From positions 1-53,976 of IMG/VR virus record IMGVR_UViG_3300030329_005429: 53,976 nucleotides of DNA, one strand, 5' to 3'. How positions within the stretch are numbered: the first letter of the stretch is position 1; each line of letters opens with the position of its first letter. Origin of the DNA: a virus. The position numbers and the translations under genes are program-made. This document shows, one piece after another, positions 42,784 through 52,140 of this stretch. The notes below the pieces were generated by a model. The model did no database searches and was not told the DNA's origin. It saw only the letters and a program-made list of their open reading frames with translations.

Positions 42784-45700
42784 TATCTAGGACTCCTATC
42801 TCTATATAAAATTCCAATAGAATGAATAATAGAAGTTACTCCAGAAAATACCATCTGAATCCATTTAGCTTTTCTATTAGAGCCAGTTAAATTATACATA
42901 TTATTATCAGTCTCAGATGTTAAAGATTTTGAAACATCACCCTTTGAGCTTGTTACGGAAGTCATTTCTGTATTAGCAAGACTAGCTCCTGTTAACCTTA
43001 TTTTTTTAAAGAATTTATCTTGAGTATCTCTACCTAATGATAGTTTTTTACTATACCAAGTAAATTGACTCCTTGCGGTTTCATCTTTTCCAATATTTAT
43101 TAGTTTTGATGAGGTAGACAATAAAACTTCATTTTTAGGAGAAACAACAGCAGATAAACCATTGCTAAATGACCATAAATCCCATCTATTTTTAATTAAA
43201 TTATATACATATGCTTTATTGGCAGTCATAAATATCATAAAAGAATTTATTTTTGCATTATAAGTAACAATAGGCTTAAAAGTGTCTTCATCTAATAAAT
43301 CTTGATATCCTATACCAAAATTCCTATCTACAGATATAGGAGCTGAAATTATAGTTGGATATTCAGTTGTTTGTAAGTAAATATTAAACTTATCTGCAAA
43401 ACACATGCCTACATCAGATGCGAATACAGAGTCTTGGCTTAAACAACCTATTCCTTCATAAGTATCTTCTAATATTAAATTAGAATTAATTACATACATA
43501 TTACTTTCGTCCCAAGCATATACTCTGCCTCTAAAAGCTTTCATAGCCACAGGAATAGTTGGAAGTTTTAAATAATTAATAGACCAATCAAATTGACTAA
43601 AATTACCAGGATTTGATTTAAATATGTAAGCTGAAGCATCTGTTATATTTCTTTGACCACAATTACCAACAAAAAGGCATCCATCTAATACTGTTGAAAT
43701 CTTGTAATTTATAGTTGTATTTCTAATAGTTTCACTCATATTATTAATAGCTTCATATGTAGCTCCACTAACACCTTCATCAATTATAGTTTTTTCATAA
43801 ACACTTATACCTGCTGTAACTATACTACTCCAAGTACTATCCAATCTTACTGATTTAACCAGCCTATATAGTTTAGTTGGACTATCAGTTCTATATAGAT
43901 TTATATGTGTTATTCTTGAACTTATATTAGATACTTTTAATTTTAAAGATATATAACTATAATCATCACTTCCATCATCAACACTATAATTAACAGAATC
44001 ATATTCATTTGCATTAAATTTCCAATTACCCATAGTTAGAGGACTCTCTTGAAATCCATCATATAAAAAAGATATTTTATAATAATAATCTTGCTTACAT
44101 TTAAATATAGTTCCAGAGCCTGGGTCGTTAGGAGTAATTAATGATAAGAAAGAATCATTTGTGCCGAATTTATATTTATGAGGAGTCAATGCACGTCCAA
44201 AATGATTTAAAGTAAAATTTTCTGAGCCAGAATTTGTCTCTCCATCTATTGGAGATATATTATTTATAGTGCTTAATTCAGTATTTATATCTATATTTAT
44301 TAAGCCCATGCCACCATCTCTATCAAACATAATTAACCTGGCTGTAGGAGTAGTATTCATATCTACATCAGTGCTTTGATTAGGTAATCCTGAATCATTA
44401 TATTCTTCAAGTAGCATGATTGAATCCTGCATTCTAGGATGTTGATTGTCAACATCTGCATCTCCATTAGATTTTCCATCTCCATCAAAATTTATTTGAA
44501 AAGAAGTATCATTAAAATATCCCATTTCATCATCTCTATTTAAATCAGGGTCAGTATTACTAGCTCCATTAACTTGCCTTATATCTATTGCGAATAATGA
44601 ATTAAAATAAGGAACAACTCCATCACCATCATCATGACCTATATAATTATTAAAGGAATAAAATAATGTAGATTTACCACTATTTACAGTTGTATTTTCA
44701 TTGAGGCCCTGTAAATTAGTCTGCTTTGGCATCTGGGCTCCATTAAAATCCATAGCTTTTAGAGATGATGTTGTATCATCAAACCATCTTATTTGTCTTA
44801 CTCTATTATCAGGACTGGAAGACTGAAGAGATGAAAAATTATGAGAAGTTGTAGTATAATCACTATCTGAACCCAAACTTTTACCTGTTGTCCAATTTTC
44901 TGTATCATAAAAACCTAAAGCCCCATCATTTCCTACAAAGCTAGTAATATACATTACAACTTTATTTTCTAAATTTACCCTGTATTCATCGCTAGGGTTA
45001 CCACCAGAATAAGTATAGTTATTACTATCTACTGTATCTGCTATTAAAGAATGGAATTTATCTCCTTCTACATTAGTAACTGCATCTATTTTATTTATCA
45101 TCCATACACCATCAGAGCCAGATATCATATTACCATTGTAACTACTCCCGATTTTAGCCATACATCCAACTACAGCATTACCTTCCGCATTAGTATCGCA
45201 ATCAATTCCATACTCATCTGTTAAATCTACCAATGAATATTCTAATGGACATATATTAATACTATTATTTCTTACACCTGGTCCACCACCACTTTCAGCA
45301 GCGCTTGCTCTTTCTGTTCGTAATGAGCGGTATTTTGTTCCGCAATTATCACCTGTATAATTTCCAAAAACAGCATTCGTAAACATTCCAACATTTTTAG
45401 CAATAGTATAGACTCCAGTACCATCTGTTCCGCTATTCCCACCATCATCTAAATTATTTGCAGCGAATGATACATATTCATCAGATTGAGCGCTTTCATC
45501 GAATCTTGAACAAAATAAAGTCCCTGTATTAGTTGGACTTTCTACAGCATCTATTTTAAATCTCCAAGAATAAAGATATGATTCCCAATCATACCCATTT
45601 TGCGACTCAAAACCATAAGAATCACTAAGAGTAAGAGTCCCCATGTGTTGAGGAGTTTTATCGTACAATGTCAAAGTATCGGTTCCGCCACTTTCATCTA

Positions 45701-47276
45701 CATCTTGCATGTTTTTAGAAGCATATAGCCATCTATGAGTTCTATAGCTACCTACTGCATTATCATCAACCCAACTAGGATGCTCAGAATTAGCTGCATC
45801 ATCTGCTTTTTCTTCAGACATACTTGTAGTTCTAAACCAATGTGTTTTTTGTGCTTCTTCTGGGAAGGAAGGGGTTATTAGGAACCATAAAATAGACTTT
45901 GTAGAATTTCCAGTCTCTAATATATCTCCAAATTTAGCAAAGCCATTCCATTCGCCTTCATTAGTATCATGAGTCCAATTCATCCCTTTATATGTTTCCC
46001 AATCAAATTTATCTATTGTTTTTAATATAGATAAAGAAGGAGTCAAAGCCCAATCAATTGGGGAGGAAGAATCATTTACTTTTAATTTATATAATTTCCC
46101 TGTATTTATACTTCCATCTTGATAGTCAGAACTTTCGAAAGAATTATAATCAGAATCTAATGGATTACCTGGGCCACTATAAGCCCATATATATGAATTA
46201 GTACCTCCTACAGAAACACATTCACAAATAAGGTCGACATTGAAGGGTAATTTAGCACAAATATAAGCTTTACCTAAATTTGTAGAAGCATTAGTATTAT
46301 AATCTATTCTCCAAATAAAAGGTTGTCCTTTAGTACAAGCATAAATAGCATTGTCTTCTTGTGATATTTTTATCATCTTAGTAAATTGTGCTAAAGGCTG
46401 TGCTTTGTCAGGTGGTTTTAATTCATTGTCACCTAAAAAATATCCCTCATTTGCATCTGAAAATGCTACTGAATCTAAATAACCAGCATATAAAGAACTT
46501 TGATTTTTCCCTCTGCCTATAACTGCACTTCTACCTCTTTTAGCAAAATCAATTTTATCTGTATGTATTTTACTTCCTAATACCTTATCATTAGAACCCT
46601 CAAAGTCACTAATTCTATTTAATCTATTTGAATTACTATCAACATATAGCAAGTCTTTTTGAGTGCCTTTTGAAATAAAAGCCATTGACTTACTGCTTAT
46701 ATTGTGATTTACTCCGTCAGTAGTAACTGATATTGTGAATCCAGAGTCAGCAACTGTAGGAGGTTGTAATACAATTCCTTTTATATCGCAAGTAACCTCT
46801 AGTATAGCGCCATTTCTAGTTACTGTAAAATCCTCTCCGCCATTTATATAATTCATAACAGTCATTGTTGCCAAAGCAACGCTAGAATCACCTAAATTAC
46901 CATCTCCAGAAGCAACTCCAATTCTAACAGCTTCTTCGTTTTCTAGTAAATCAGGAGCTGAACCTGTATGATTAAAATCATAATAAATTTTATAAACTTG
47001 ACTTGGAGTTGATATTGAGAAGTACTTACTATTCAAACTACTTTCAACAGAAGCAACACAAGTAATACTTGTAACCTCTCCTACACTAGTAATATTATCA
47101 TTCCATCCATCAGCTTGCAGATTTTTATCGGCATATCTACCTACAAGCATCCCATCGCCATTGTCAGCAGAGACATCTAATGAGTAGGGAGTAGCATCTT
47201 CAGGTAAATCTGTTTGGTCAGGAGAGGTTATAATGCCAGCATTAAAGCCCTTTATTTCATGTAGCTTTTTAGGCAT
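42783..47276 (-). CDS. Tail nozzle/stabilisation-like protein, 1497 aa
   Basis: This 1497-aa protein begins HEIKGFNAGIITSPDQTDLP followed by DA and, near residue 45, LVGRYADKNL. This is the start pattern of podovirus tail stabilisation or nozzle proteins (F-x-GGI-x-TS-x-x-D-x-P, then a G-x-L-x-R-x-G strand). The body is beta-rich, Asn/Asp/Ser-heavy, like a beta-propeller, with a conserved-looking end (residues about 1190-1400: LYRTDSPTKLYRLVKS). Usual family lengths are 500-900 aa; the extra ~600 residues in the middle may be inserted receptor or glycan-binding domains. Confidence 0.7.
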   Translation of the reverse strand: MPKKLHEIKGFNAGIITSPDQTDLPEDATPYSLDVSADNGDGMLVGRYADKNLQADGWNDNITSVGEVTSITCVASVESSLNSKYFSISTPSQVYKIYYDFNHTGSAPDLLENEEAVRIGVASGDGNLGDSSVALATMTVMNYINGGEDFTVTRNGAILEVTCDIKGIVLQPPTVADSGFTISVTTDGVNHNISSKSMAFISKGTQKDLLYVDSNSNRLNRISDFEGSNDKVLGSKIHTDKIDFAKRGRSAVIGRGKNQSSLYAGYLDSVAFSDANEGYFLGDNELKPPDKAQPLAQFTKMIKISQEDNAIYACTKGQPFIWRIDYNTNASTNLGKAYICAKLPFNVDLICECVSVGGTNSYIWAYSGPGNPLDSDYNSFESSDYQDGSINTGKLYKLKVNDSSSPIDWALTPSLSILKTIDKFDWETYKGMNWTHDTNEGEWNGFAKFGDILETGNSTKSILWFLITPSFPEEAQKTHWFRTTSMSEEKADDAANSEHPSWVDDNAVGSYRTHRWLYASKNMQDVDESGGTDTLTLYDKTPQHMGTLTLSDSYGFESQNGYDWESYLYSWRFKIDAVESPTNTGTLFCSRFDESAQSDEYVSFAANNLDDGGNSGTDGTGVYTIAKNVGMFTNAVFGNYTGDNCGTKYRSLRTERASAAESGGGPGVRNNSINICPLEYSLVDLTDEYGIDCDTNAEGNAVVGCMAKIGSSYNGNMISGSDGVWMINKIDAVTNVEGDKFHSLIADTVDSNNYTYSGGNPSDEYRVNLENKVVMYITSFVGNDGALGFYDTENWTTGKSLGSDSDYTTTSHNFSSLQSSSPDNRVRQIRWFDDTTSSLKAMDFNGAQMPKQTNLQGLNENTTVNSGKSTLFYSFNNYIGHDDGDGVVPYFNSLFAIDIRQVNGASNTDPDLNRDDEMGYFNDTSFQINFDGDGKSNGDADVDNQHPRMQDSIMLLEEYNDSGLPNQSTDVDMNTTPTARLIMFDRDGGMGLINIDINTELSTINNISPIDGETNSGSENFTLNHFGRALTPHKYKFGTNDSFLSLITPNDPGSGTIFKCKQDYYYKISFLYDGFQESPLTMGNWKFNANEYDSVNYSVDDGSDDYSYISLKLKVSNISSRITHINLYRTDSPTKLYRLVKSVRLDSTWSSIVTAGISVYEKTIIDEGVSGATYEAINNMSETIRNTTINYKISTVLDGCLFVGNCGQRNITDASAYIFKSNPGNFSQFDWSINYLKLPTIPVAMKAFRGRVYAWDESNMYVINSNLILEDTYEGIGCLSQDSVFASDVGMCFADKFNIYLQTTEYPTIISAPISVDRNFGIGYQDLLDEDTFKPIVTYNAKINSFMIFMTANKAYVYNLIKNRWDLWSFSNGLSAVVSPKNEVLLSTSSKLINIGKDETARSQFTWYSKKLSLGRDTQDKFFKKIRLTGASLANTEMTSVTSSKGDVSKSLTSETDNNMYNLTGSNRKAKWIQMVFSGVTSIIHSIGILYRDRSPR

Positions 47277-47383
47277 TACTTTTCTTTAGTAAGAACTTTC
47301 TCTAATACTTCCATAAAAGCATCAAAAACAGATTCTATACAAGCTTGTTCTTTTTTCTCACTCACTAATGGTATGTTTATCAT
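47276..47383 (-). CDS. Micropeptide before the nozzle gene, 35 aa
   Basis: ATG at 47383 to TAA at 47276-47278, overlapping the nozzle gene's ATG by one base (TAATG). The 35-aa peptide is one amphipathic helix (ACIESVFDAFMEVLEKVLTK). The ribosome site is weak. Coupling with the nozzle gene is the main support. Confidence 0.45.
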   Translation of the reverse strand: MINIPLVSEKKEQACIESVFDAFMEVLEKVLTKEK

Positions 47384-47588
47384 TCCGTTTAGCTCTGTAC
47401 AGATGCTCTCTTTCTTTTCCTTTAGCATCGATATTATCATCATTCCTACCATCTTTTTTCTCCTTTGTTATATGTTCATGTTTTACCTTACAATATAAAG
47501 GGCATGTATAATCCCCTAAATTTTCGCTATATTCTATGCTATAATGTAACGATACTGCAAATATTATAATAATTAAATCTTCATGCAA
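47358..47588 (-). CDS. Small hypothetical protein, 76 aa
   Basis: A TTG start at 47588 opens a 76-aa frame with a short hydrophobic start (EDLIIIIFAVSLHYSIEY), two Cys (CPLYC) and a highly charged end (KEKKDGRNDDNIDAKGKERE). The start codon is weak and GGAGAG is rather far upstream, so it is only moderately supported. It is the first frame after the promoter candidate at 47635-47664. Confidence 0.4.
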   Translation of the reverse strand: MHEDLIIIIFAVSLHYSIEYSENLGDYTCPLYCKVKHEHITKEKKDGRNDDNIDAKGKEREHLYRAKRNDKHTISE

Positions 47589-47634
47589 TTCATTTTCTAC
47601 TCTCTCTCCACTCTCTCCATTTTATTTTGCATGC

Positions 47635-47664
47635 TATATACATAATGAATATAGGTATTGACAA
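47635..47664 (-). promoter_or_regulatory. Candidate sigma70-type promoter for tail/fibre genes
   Basis: On the minus strand TTGTCA (47664-47659) is followed after 18 bases by TATATA (47640-47635). It lies in the 121-bp gap between the genes at 47710 and 47588, a good place to restart transcription of the nozzle and fibre genes. It is a sequence match only and AT-rich DNA gives chance matches. Confidence 0.4.
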
Positions 47665-47709
47665 AAAAAATCCTTTAAAAATTGATGTAAATAAATGCCC
47701 CCAATCCAT

Positions 47710-47940
47710 CTATTTATTTTCCCAATATCTCTTACGAGCCTTTTCTTCAAAGCAATTATCAGTTGAATCTACAGGCAATAAATAATACTCATCATTAACC
47801 TTGTAAAAGTCATCTTCCTCCCAATTACACACATATCCTTCACTACTATAATCCTCTTCAACTCTTGGATATAAACAATTAAAATACTCTCCTACTCCCA
47901 ATCCTGTTATTATAATTATAAAATGTGTAAAAGTTAACAT
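47710..47940 (-). CDS. Small membrane-anchored protein, 76 aa
   Basis: This 76-aa protein has an N-terminal hydrophobic segment (FTHFIIIITGLGVGEYF) and an acidic, Tyr-rich domain with Cys at about 22, 38 and 63. It shares one base (TAATG) with the preceding gene. Location after a holin-like gene suggests a lysis or spanin-like role, but no lipobox is present. Function open. Confidence 0.6.
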   Translation of the reverse strand: MLTFTHFIIIITGLGVGEYFNCLYPRVEEDYSSEGYVCNWEEDDFYKVNDEYYLLPVDSTDNCFEEKARKRYWENK

Positions 47941-48392
47941 TATTTCTTACCTTTTTTCTTAGTCAAGGGAATATCATCTCCCCATACAGGGTCAGCGGGA
48001 GTTTTAGATTCCATTTTCATTCCATTCCCACCAATTTTAATTTCATTTCTATCCATCTTAACTTCTAAGTCTTTTTGATTATTGGCTTGGTCTTGCAAGT
48101 GATGAACTAAATCTTTAGCAACAGTCGCTAATGGGTCTTCAGGTGGAGGCGGAGCTACCATCGAAGTTAATACATTAATTAGTCCTAAAGTAATAGTCGA
48201 AATAAGACCAACAACAACTGCTAATTGTGATTCACCAAGATAATATGCAGCACCTATTAGCATACAAGCCATTACAAGTATAGTAGGTACACTAAATACT
48301 CCTACCCAAAATCTTAATTTATCTATCATAAGTCGTCTATCTGCAGCTCTTTTCTTTTTAATTGCTTCTATTTCTTGCTTAGACATTGCCAT
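47940..48392 (-). CDS. Holin-like membrane protein, 150 aa
   Basis: This 150-aa protein has a basic N-terminus, two hydrophobic helices (about 28-51 FWVGVFSVPTILVMACML, and 57-78 AVVVGLISTITLGLINVL), a PPPPE linker and a charged helical tail ending KKKGKK. Two-helix topology and the neighbouring M15 endolysin fit a holin or other lysis membrane protein. It overlaps the phosphoesterase gene by 14 bp. Confidence 0.5.
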   Translation of the reverse strand: MAMSKQEIEAIKKKRAADRRLMIDKLRFWVGVFSVPTILVMACMLIGAAYYLGESQLAVVVGLISTITLGLINVLTSMVAPPPPEDPLATVAKDLVHHLQDQANNQKDLEVKMDRNEIKIGGNGMKMESKTPADPVWGDDIPLTKKKGKK

Positions 48393-49167
48393 CTATAAGT
48401 TCCCCCCATAAGCTAGTTTTTCCATTTATTATCTGAACCATATGAACCGTAAATTGACCTCCATGATAAAAATCAACTATTGCAAATGCATGAGCCCAAT
48501 TAGTAGCTCTATTTTGTAACCATTCATTAGCCTCATCAGACATATCCTTTAAACACCCTATAGACCAGGCAGATTTAGGACCATCTACATGAGTAACGCT
48601 CATCTGCTGTAAATCGTGCCAATGTCCATACATAATATTACATCCAAGCTTTCTTAGATGATTAGAAGTATGATACTGTCCACCAAATTGATTTCCATGA
48701 TAAAAGAATAATTTGCCTATTTTAAGCTTCTTTCCCATAGGATAGTATATGTACCCCCTATCCTTTAAATTTACTGCGTTTTTAAACCTATATTGGCTTA
48801 AATAAGGATATTCATCAACAAACATATTTAACCAATTATCATGGTTGCCTTCAGTTATGTATCTCTGCTTACATCCAGCTTTATCTAAGGACTTGTCTAT
48901 TAAATCCATCCCTTTATTAACATCTTTTACATCTGTATCTAATAAGGGTATTATATGTTCCAAAGGAGGCTTCTTTTTGCGTTTATACTTCCAAGCGCTA
49001 AACTCACTCCATTCTCCTACATCCCCTAAATCGATATAAATATCAGGACGGATTAATTCTATAGCTTTACAAAGAACTTTTATAGAGGGCTTATGATGAA
49101 GCGGAAAATGCTTATCAGGTGTTACTATAGCCCTCTTGACTACAGCCTTCTTCTTGCGTCTAAACAT
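48379..49167 (-). CDS. Calcineurin-like metallophosphoesterase
   Basis: This 262-aa protein has all core motifs of the family: D18-K-H20, GD at 48-49 (DLGDVGEW), GNHD at 107-110, H157 in YHGNQ and GHWH at 181-184. These bind two metals and hydrolyse phosphoesters. A basic N-terminus (MFRRKKKAVVKR) could bind nucleic acid. Its position in a late, lysis-linked block is unusual for a nuclease of replication. Substrates might be nucleic acid, cyclic nucleotide signals or phospholipid; none can be decided from sequence. Confidence 0.85.
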   Translation of the reverse strand: MFRRKKKAVVKRAIVTPDKHFPLHHKPSIKVLCKAIELIRPDIYIDLGDVGEWSEFSAWKYKRKKKPPLEHIIPLLDTDVKDVNKGMDLIDKSLDKAGCKQRYITEGNHDNWLNMFVDEYPYLSQYRFKNAVNLKDRGYIYYPMGKKLKIGKLFFYHGNQFGGQYHTSNHLRKLGCNIMYGHWHDLQQMSVTHVDGPKSAWSIGCLKDMSDEANEWLQNRATNWAHAFAIVDFYHGGQFTVHMVQIINGKTSLWGELIDGNV

Positions 49168-49176
49168 ACATGTCTC

Positions 49177-49512
49177 CTAATTGAAGTTTTCTTTTTTAAC
49201 CTCCCAATCACTAGGCACTGTAAATACTTTTGTCGCTTTAAGAAGACGTTTTTTTGTCGTATTAATGGTATATTTAAGTAATAATCCTTCACATTCCTCG
49301 CATGACCAGAATAATGGAGAATTTAGCCCTGAACCATAGACTTCAATGCCTATGATATCATTTCCACCACAATAAGGGCATCCATCAGGATGTTGTTTGA
49401 AGACTTTCTTACATGTAATCCCCAAATCTTTAACAATATTATCACCCTTCTCTAATGGAGGCTCTCTCCAGTACATTACTGATATATTTTCTTTTACTTT
49501 TGGAATAACCAT
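49177..49512 (-). CDS. Zinc-ribbon protein, 111 aa
   Basis: This 111-aa protein has CPYCGG near residues 45-50 and CEEC near 78-81, forming a four-Cys ribbon with strand-rich sequence between them (IIGIEVYGSG). The N-terminus (VMYWREPPLEKGD) and tail are polar. It lies between lysis-type genes and the phosphoesterase. Function unknown. Confidence 0.7.
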   Translation of the reverse strand: MVIPKVKENISVMYWREPPLEKGDNIVKDLGITCKKVFKQHPDGCPYCGGNDIIGIEVYGSGLNSPLFWSCEECEGLLLKYTINTTKKRLLKATKVFTVPSDWEVKKENFN

Positions 49513-49712
49513 CCTATAAATGCTATTATAACTGCTCCAAATCCTTTGAACCAGCTTATTGCATTTTCTGTTTTACGAACTCTACCGTTTATTTTAGATA
49601 CATCTTCTCTTAAATATCTTAATTGTTCTTTCGTCCAATCTCGATAAGATTCAGTTTCAGAATTATGACTAACCATTAAATCTTTCAATTCTTCATTGGT
49701 TGTTTTAGCCAT
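49494..49712 (-). CDS. XhlA-like lysis membrane protein
   Basis: This 72-aa protein has a charged coiled coil (about 5-48) and one C-terminal membrane helix (FKGFGAVIIAFIGWLFQ), the plan of XhlA and related phage lysis proteins. It overlaps the M15 endolysin gene by 8 bp, which supports a lysis role. Confidence 0.7.
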   Translation of the reverse strand: MAKTTNEELKDLMVSHNSETESYRDWTKEQLRYLREDVSKINGRVRKTENAISWFKGFGAVIIAFIGWLFQK

Positions 49713-50061
49713 AAACTCCTACTCCATTTTTAACATTACCTCGTCCAAGATGAATGAAAGTTTTACTAATAGCGATGTCTTTGAAGTATCCCAAGCTGAT
49801 AGCGTGCTGTAAAATTGAAAACCGCTTATATCTGTCGACACAGTGTACGTCACAGGCAGTTCCAAGGACATGGTCTCCTCTTGAATTTTTTGAGACTTTC
49901 TTATTATGCTCATCACATCTCCATCCTGAATTTATTTTGAAAGGGAAGTTACACAGAGTTCTAAGTTCTTGTAATTTAGAGATAAATTCTTTATCCATCT
50001 TTGTGTCTCCACAATGAGAACATTTAAATTCACTCGATTGAAAGTTCTTAGATAATCTCAT
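49705..50061 (-). CDS. M15-family peptidoglycan peptidase (endolysin)
   Basis: This 118-aa protein has NSGWRCDEHN near 44-53, GDHVLGTACDVH at 62-73 and FIHLG at 103-106. The zinc ligands of the M15/VanY-type fold are H64, D71 and H104. CSHCG at 14-18 is a common N-terminal feature of phage M15 proteins. It should cut peptide cross-links in the host wall at the end of infection. It has no signal peptide, so release needs the membrane proteins encoded next to it. Confidence 0.9.
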   Translation of the reverse strand: MRLSKNFQSSEFKCSHCGDTKMDKEFISKLQELRTLCNFPFKINSGWRCDEHNKKVSKNSRGDHVLGTACDVHCVDRYKRFSILQHAISLGYFKDIAISKTFIHLGRGNVKNGVGVYG

Positions 50062-50064
50062 ATT

Positions 50065-50247
50065 TTATTTACCTTTTTTATTTTTCTCTAGGCTTTCTTG
50101 TATTTCTTCTTCTAATAAAGCCTGACAGAACTCTATAGCTCCTTGAACCTTAGCGTAAGTAGTTTCTATTTGCTTTAACTGTGCTTTTAGGTTCTCTAGT
50201 TTTTCAGCAATACCACTTTCGGTTTGCTGTGTTTTTTCTTTTGCCAT
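50065..50247 (-). CDS. Small coiled-coil protein, 60 aa
   Basis: This 60-aa protein is almost one long helix with heptad-like spacing (AEKLENLKAQLKQIETTYAK). It has an AGGAG site and sits between a fibre protein and the endolysin. It could be an assembly chaperone or lysis accessory. Confidence 0.65.
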   Translation of the reverse strand: MAKEKTQQTESGIAEKLENLKAQLKQIETTYAKVQGAIEFCQALLEEEIQESLEKNKKGK

Positions 50248-50264
50248 TTGATACTATTCTCCTT

Positions 50265-51467
50265 TTATGTTGTTCCTGAAGTAACTCCTTCTACTCTCAA
50301 GTTACCTCCAAATGTTGTTATATAATAATCATCTCCTGCTCCACCTCCTAAGGTTATATCTGCAGTGCAAGTTTGACTAGCATAATTAGCTATAGTCCCA
50401 GCTGTCAGTAAAGATTGAGATGTACTTACTGAACCACCTGTAATTACTACTGAAAAAAGTCGTGCATAACCAGCTAAATTTGTAATTGCTACTAATGAAA
50501 ATCCTGTTTTTGTAGCATCTGGAGAGCCTCCTGTATGGTCATTAAATTGAATCTTTAATTTAGTATCTCCAGAAGTACTTGTGTGCTTATGAGTATTATA
50601 AGGAAGATAACTATTAAATGTAGAAAATCCTCTTCCATAATTACCTGCATTATTTATAGTTATACTTTGATTTAGAGTGCCTAAGGCATTAGCTGTATCT
50701 GCAGTGCCTGTTACATCACCTGTTAGTGGTCCTGAAAAAGCAGCAGCAGTACAAGTACCTTCAAAATTTGCATTTCCATTATTAAATATAAAACAATCCT
50801 CATCATTTGTATTATTATTTGCATCAAAAGTTAAAGTAGCTCTTTGGCTGGCTCCAGTAGTAGTAGTAATGTCAAATATAGTCCCACCAGTAAAAGTACC
50901 CGCACTTTGATTGAGAGTGAGAAATGCTGAATTTGAGCCACCATCTGGGCAAGATATTTTAAATCTATTAGCCAATCCACCTACTGCTAATTCCCATGTG
51001 TTTTGACTAAGACTTGCTTTTGAATTTATTTGAATACGACCAGTACCATTGTCTCCAGTATCATCTTCATTTTTAACTTGAAAACCTAAGCGTGCATCAA
51101 CAGTTAATGCTGTTAAAGTTCCAACTGAAGTAATATTTGGTTGAGCTGCTGCTGTAGCTGGTAATAAAAAAGTTCCAGTAGGAGCAGTATCAGGAGCGAG
51201 TCCAGCAATTGTAGATACTGTCCCAGCGCTACCTGAAACATTACCCGTTACATCACCAGTTAAATCTCCATTTACATTCCCAGTTAAATTTGCAGTTATA
51301 GTTTCAGATTCAATAGTACCATTTACAGTCAAAGCACCAGTAGCAAATGATAATAAATCAGTATCATCCTTATGCCCAATTGTTGTTCCATCTATTTTTA
51401 TACTATCAATAGACAAATCACCTGTTATTCCTATCGATTCCGTATAAGTATCTTCTGTAAATGCCAT
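50265..51467 (-). CDS. Tail-fibre/structural repeat protein, 400 aa
   Basis: This 400-aa protein has a short helical start (MAFTEDTYTESIGITGDLSI), then glycine/asparagine repeats LTGNVNGDLTGDVTGNVSG near 60-78 and again LTGDVTGTADTANAL near 250, typical of trimeric fibre shafts. The C-terminal 130 residues form a beta-rich globular part (LKIQFNDHTGG, YYITTFGGNLRVEGV). It lies between neck and lysis genes, so it may be the proximal fibre or a head fibre. Confidence 0.7.
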   Translation of the reverse strand: MAFTEDTYTESIGITGDLSIDSIKIDGTTIGHKDDTDLLSFATGALTVNGTIESETITANLTGNVNGDLTGDVTGNVSGSAGTVSTIAGLAPDTAPTGTFLLPATAAAQPNITSVGTLTALTVDARLGFQVKNEDDTGDNGTGRIQINSKASLSQNTWELAVGGLANRFKISCPDGGSNSAFLTLNQSAGTFTGGTIFDITTTTGASQRATLTFDANNNTNDEDCFIFNNGNANFEGTCTAAAFSGPLTGDVTGTADTANALGTLNQSITINNAGNYGRGFSTFNSYLPYNTHKHTSTSGDTKLKIQFNDHTGGSPDATKTGFSLVAITNLAGYARLFSVVITGGSVSTSQSLLTAGTIANYASQTCTADITLGGGAGDDYYITTFGGNLRVEGVTSGTT

Positions 51468-51475
51468 ATATACTC

Positions 51476-51856
51476 CTAAAAATCTACAGGCACAATTTTA
51501 CCACTATTACTATGATTCATTCGTGCCCATTTTTTTGCCCTTTTTTCAGTTTCTTGATATTCTTTTTCAAAAAAAGCAGCTAAATCTATATTTAAATTTC
51601 TAGGGTCTTTATATCCAAAGCTAATAGCCTTAGAAACTAACCCTTCATGAAATTGAGAAGGTATTTGACCATGCTCTGTAGAGCCTGGGATTGAATCCAT
51701 ATTTGCAGATGTTAAATTATCAGCCTTCTTAGAGCAAAAAACTCTTATAGTTTTTCCTGTTGATGTTATGCTCTTCCATTTATTAGAGTTGTCTTTTTCA
51801 ACAATTGCAATCTTGTTTCTACTTATATACCAGGCATATGTTTTATTTAAAGCCAT
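51476..51856 (-). CDS. Putative neck/connector protein, 126 aa
   Basis: This 126-aa protein has strands at the N-terminus (YAWYISRNKIAIVEKD), then FHEGLVSKAISFGYKDP and a charged helix. It is translationally coupled (TAATG) to the 94-aa gene. Proteins of this size after head genes in podoviruses form head-tail connections; family not recognised. Confidence 0.6.
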   Translation of the reverse strand: MALNKTYAWYISRNKIAIVEKDNSNKWKSITSTGKTIRVFCSKKADNLTSANMDSIPGSTEHGQIPSQFHEGLVSKAISFGYKDPRNLNIDLAAFFEKEYQETEKRAKKWARMNHSNSGKIVPVDF

Positions 51857-52140
51857 TATTCTAAATCCTTATCTTCTTCTTCGGGAATACCAGCGCCCCT
51901 TGGAATATAGAAAGAATCTCCATTGGCATCTGTAAGGGTTAGTCCTGATATTTTTAATATATTAGAATTTAATTCGTAATATCTTTGATTAGCAATTGTA
52001 CTATCTGTATAAGATGTCTTAATAATATCAGTTGATTCTGAAAGAACATCCATAGCCCTATTAAGAAGCTTTCTAATTTCAGTTTCACCCATATGAGGAT
52101 GGTGTTGTTGAACAAGTTCTATCATCTCCTTTTGCTTCAT
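51856..52140 (-). CDS. Putative virion structural protein, 94 aa
   Basis: This 94-aa protein has a helical half (MIELVQQHHPHMGETEIRKL and LNRAMDVLSEST) and a strand-rich half (YYELNSNILKISGLTLTDANG), with an acidic tail. It overlaps both neighbours by one base (TAATG). Probably a neck or adaptor component by location. Confidence 0.6.
   Translation of the reverse strand: MKQKEMIELVQQHHPHMGETEIRKLLNRAMDVLSESTDIIKTSYTDSTIANQRYYELNSNILKISGLTLTDANGDSFYIPRGAGIPEEEDKDLE

Noticed and set aside
49719-49916. 65-codon minus-strand frame inside the endolysin gene
   Set aside because: Fully inside the M15 gene in another frame; no independent support.
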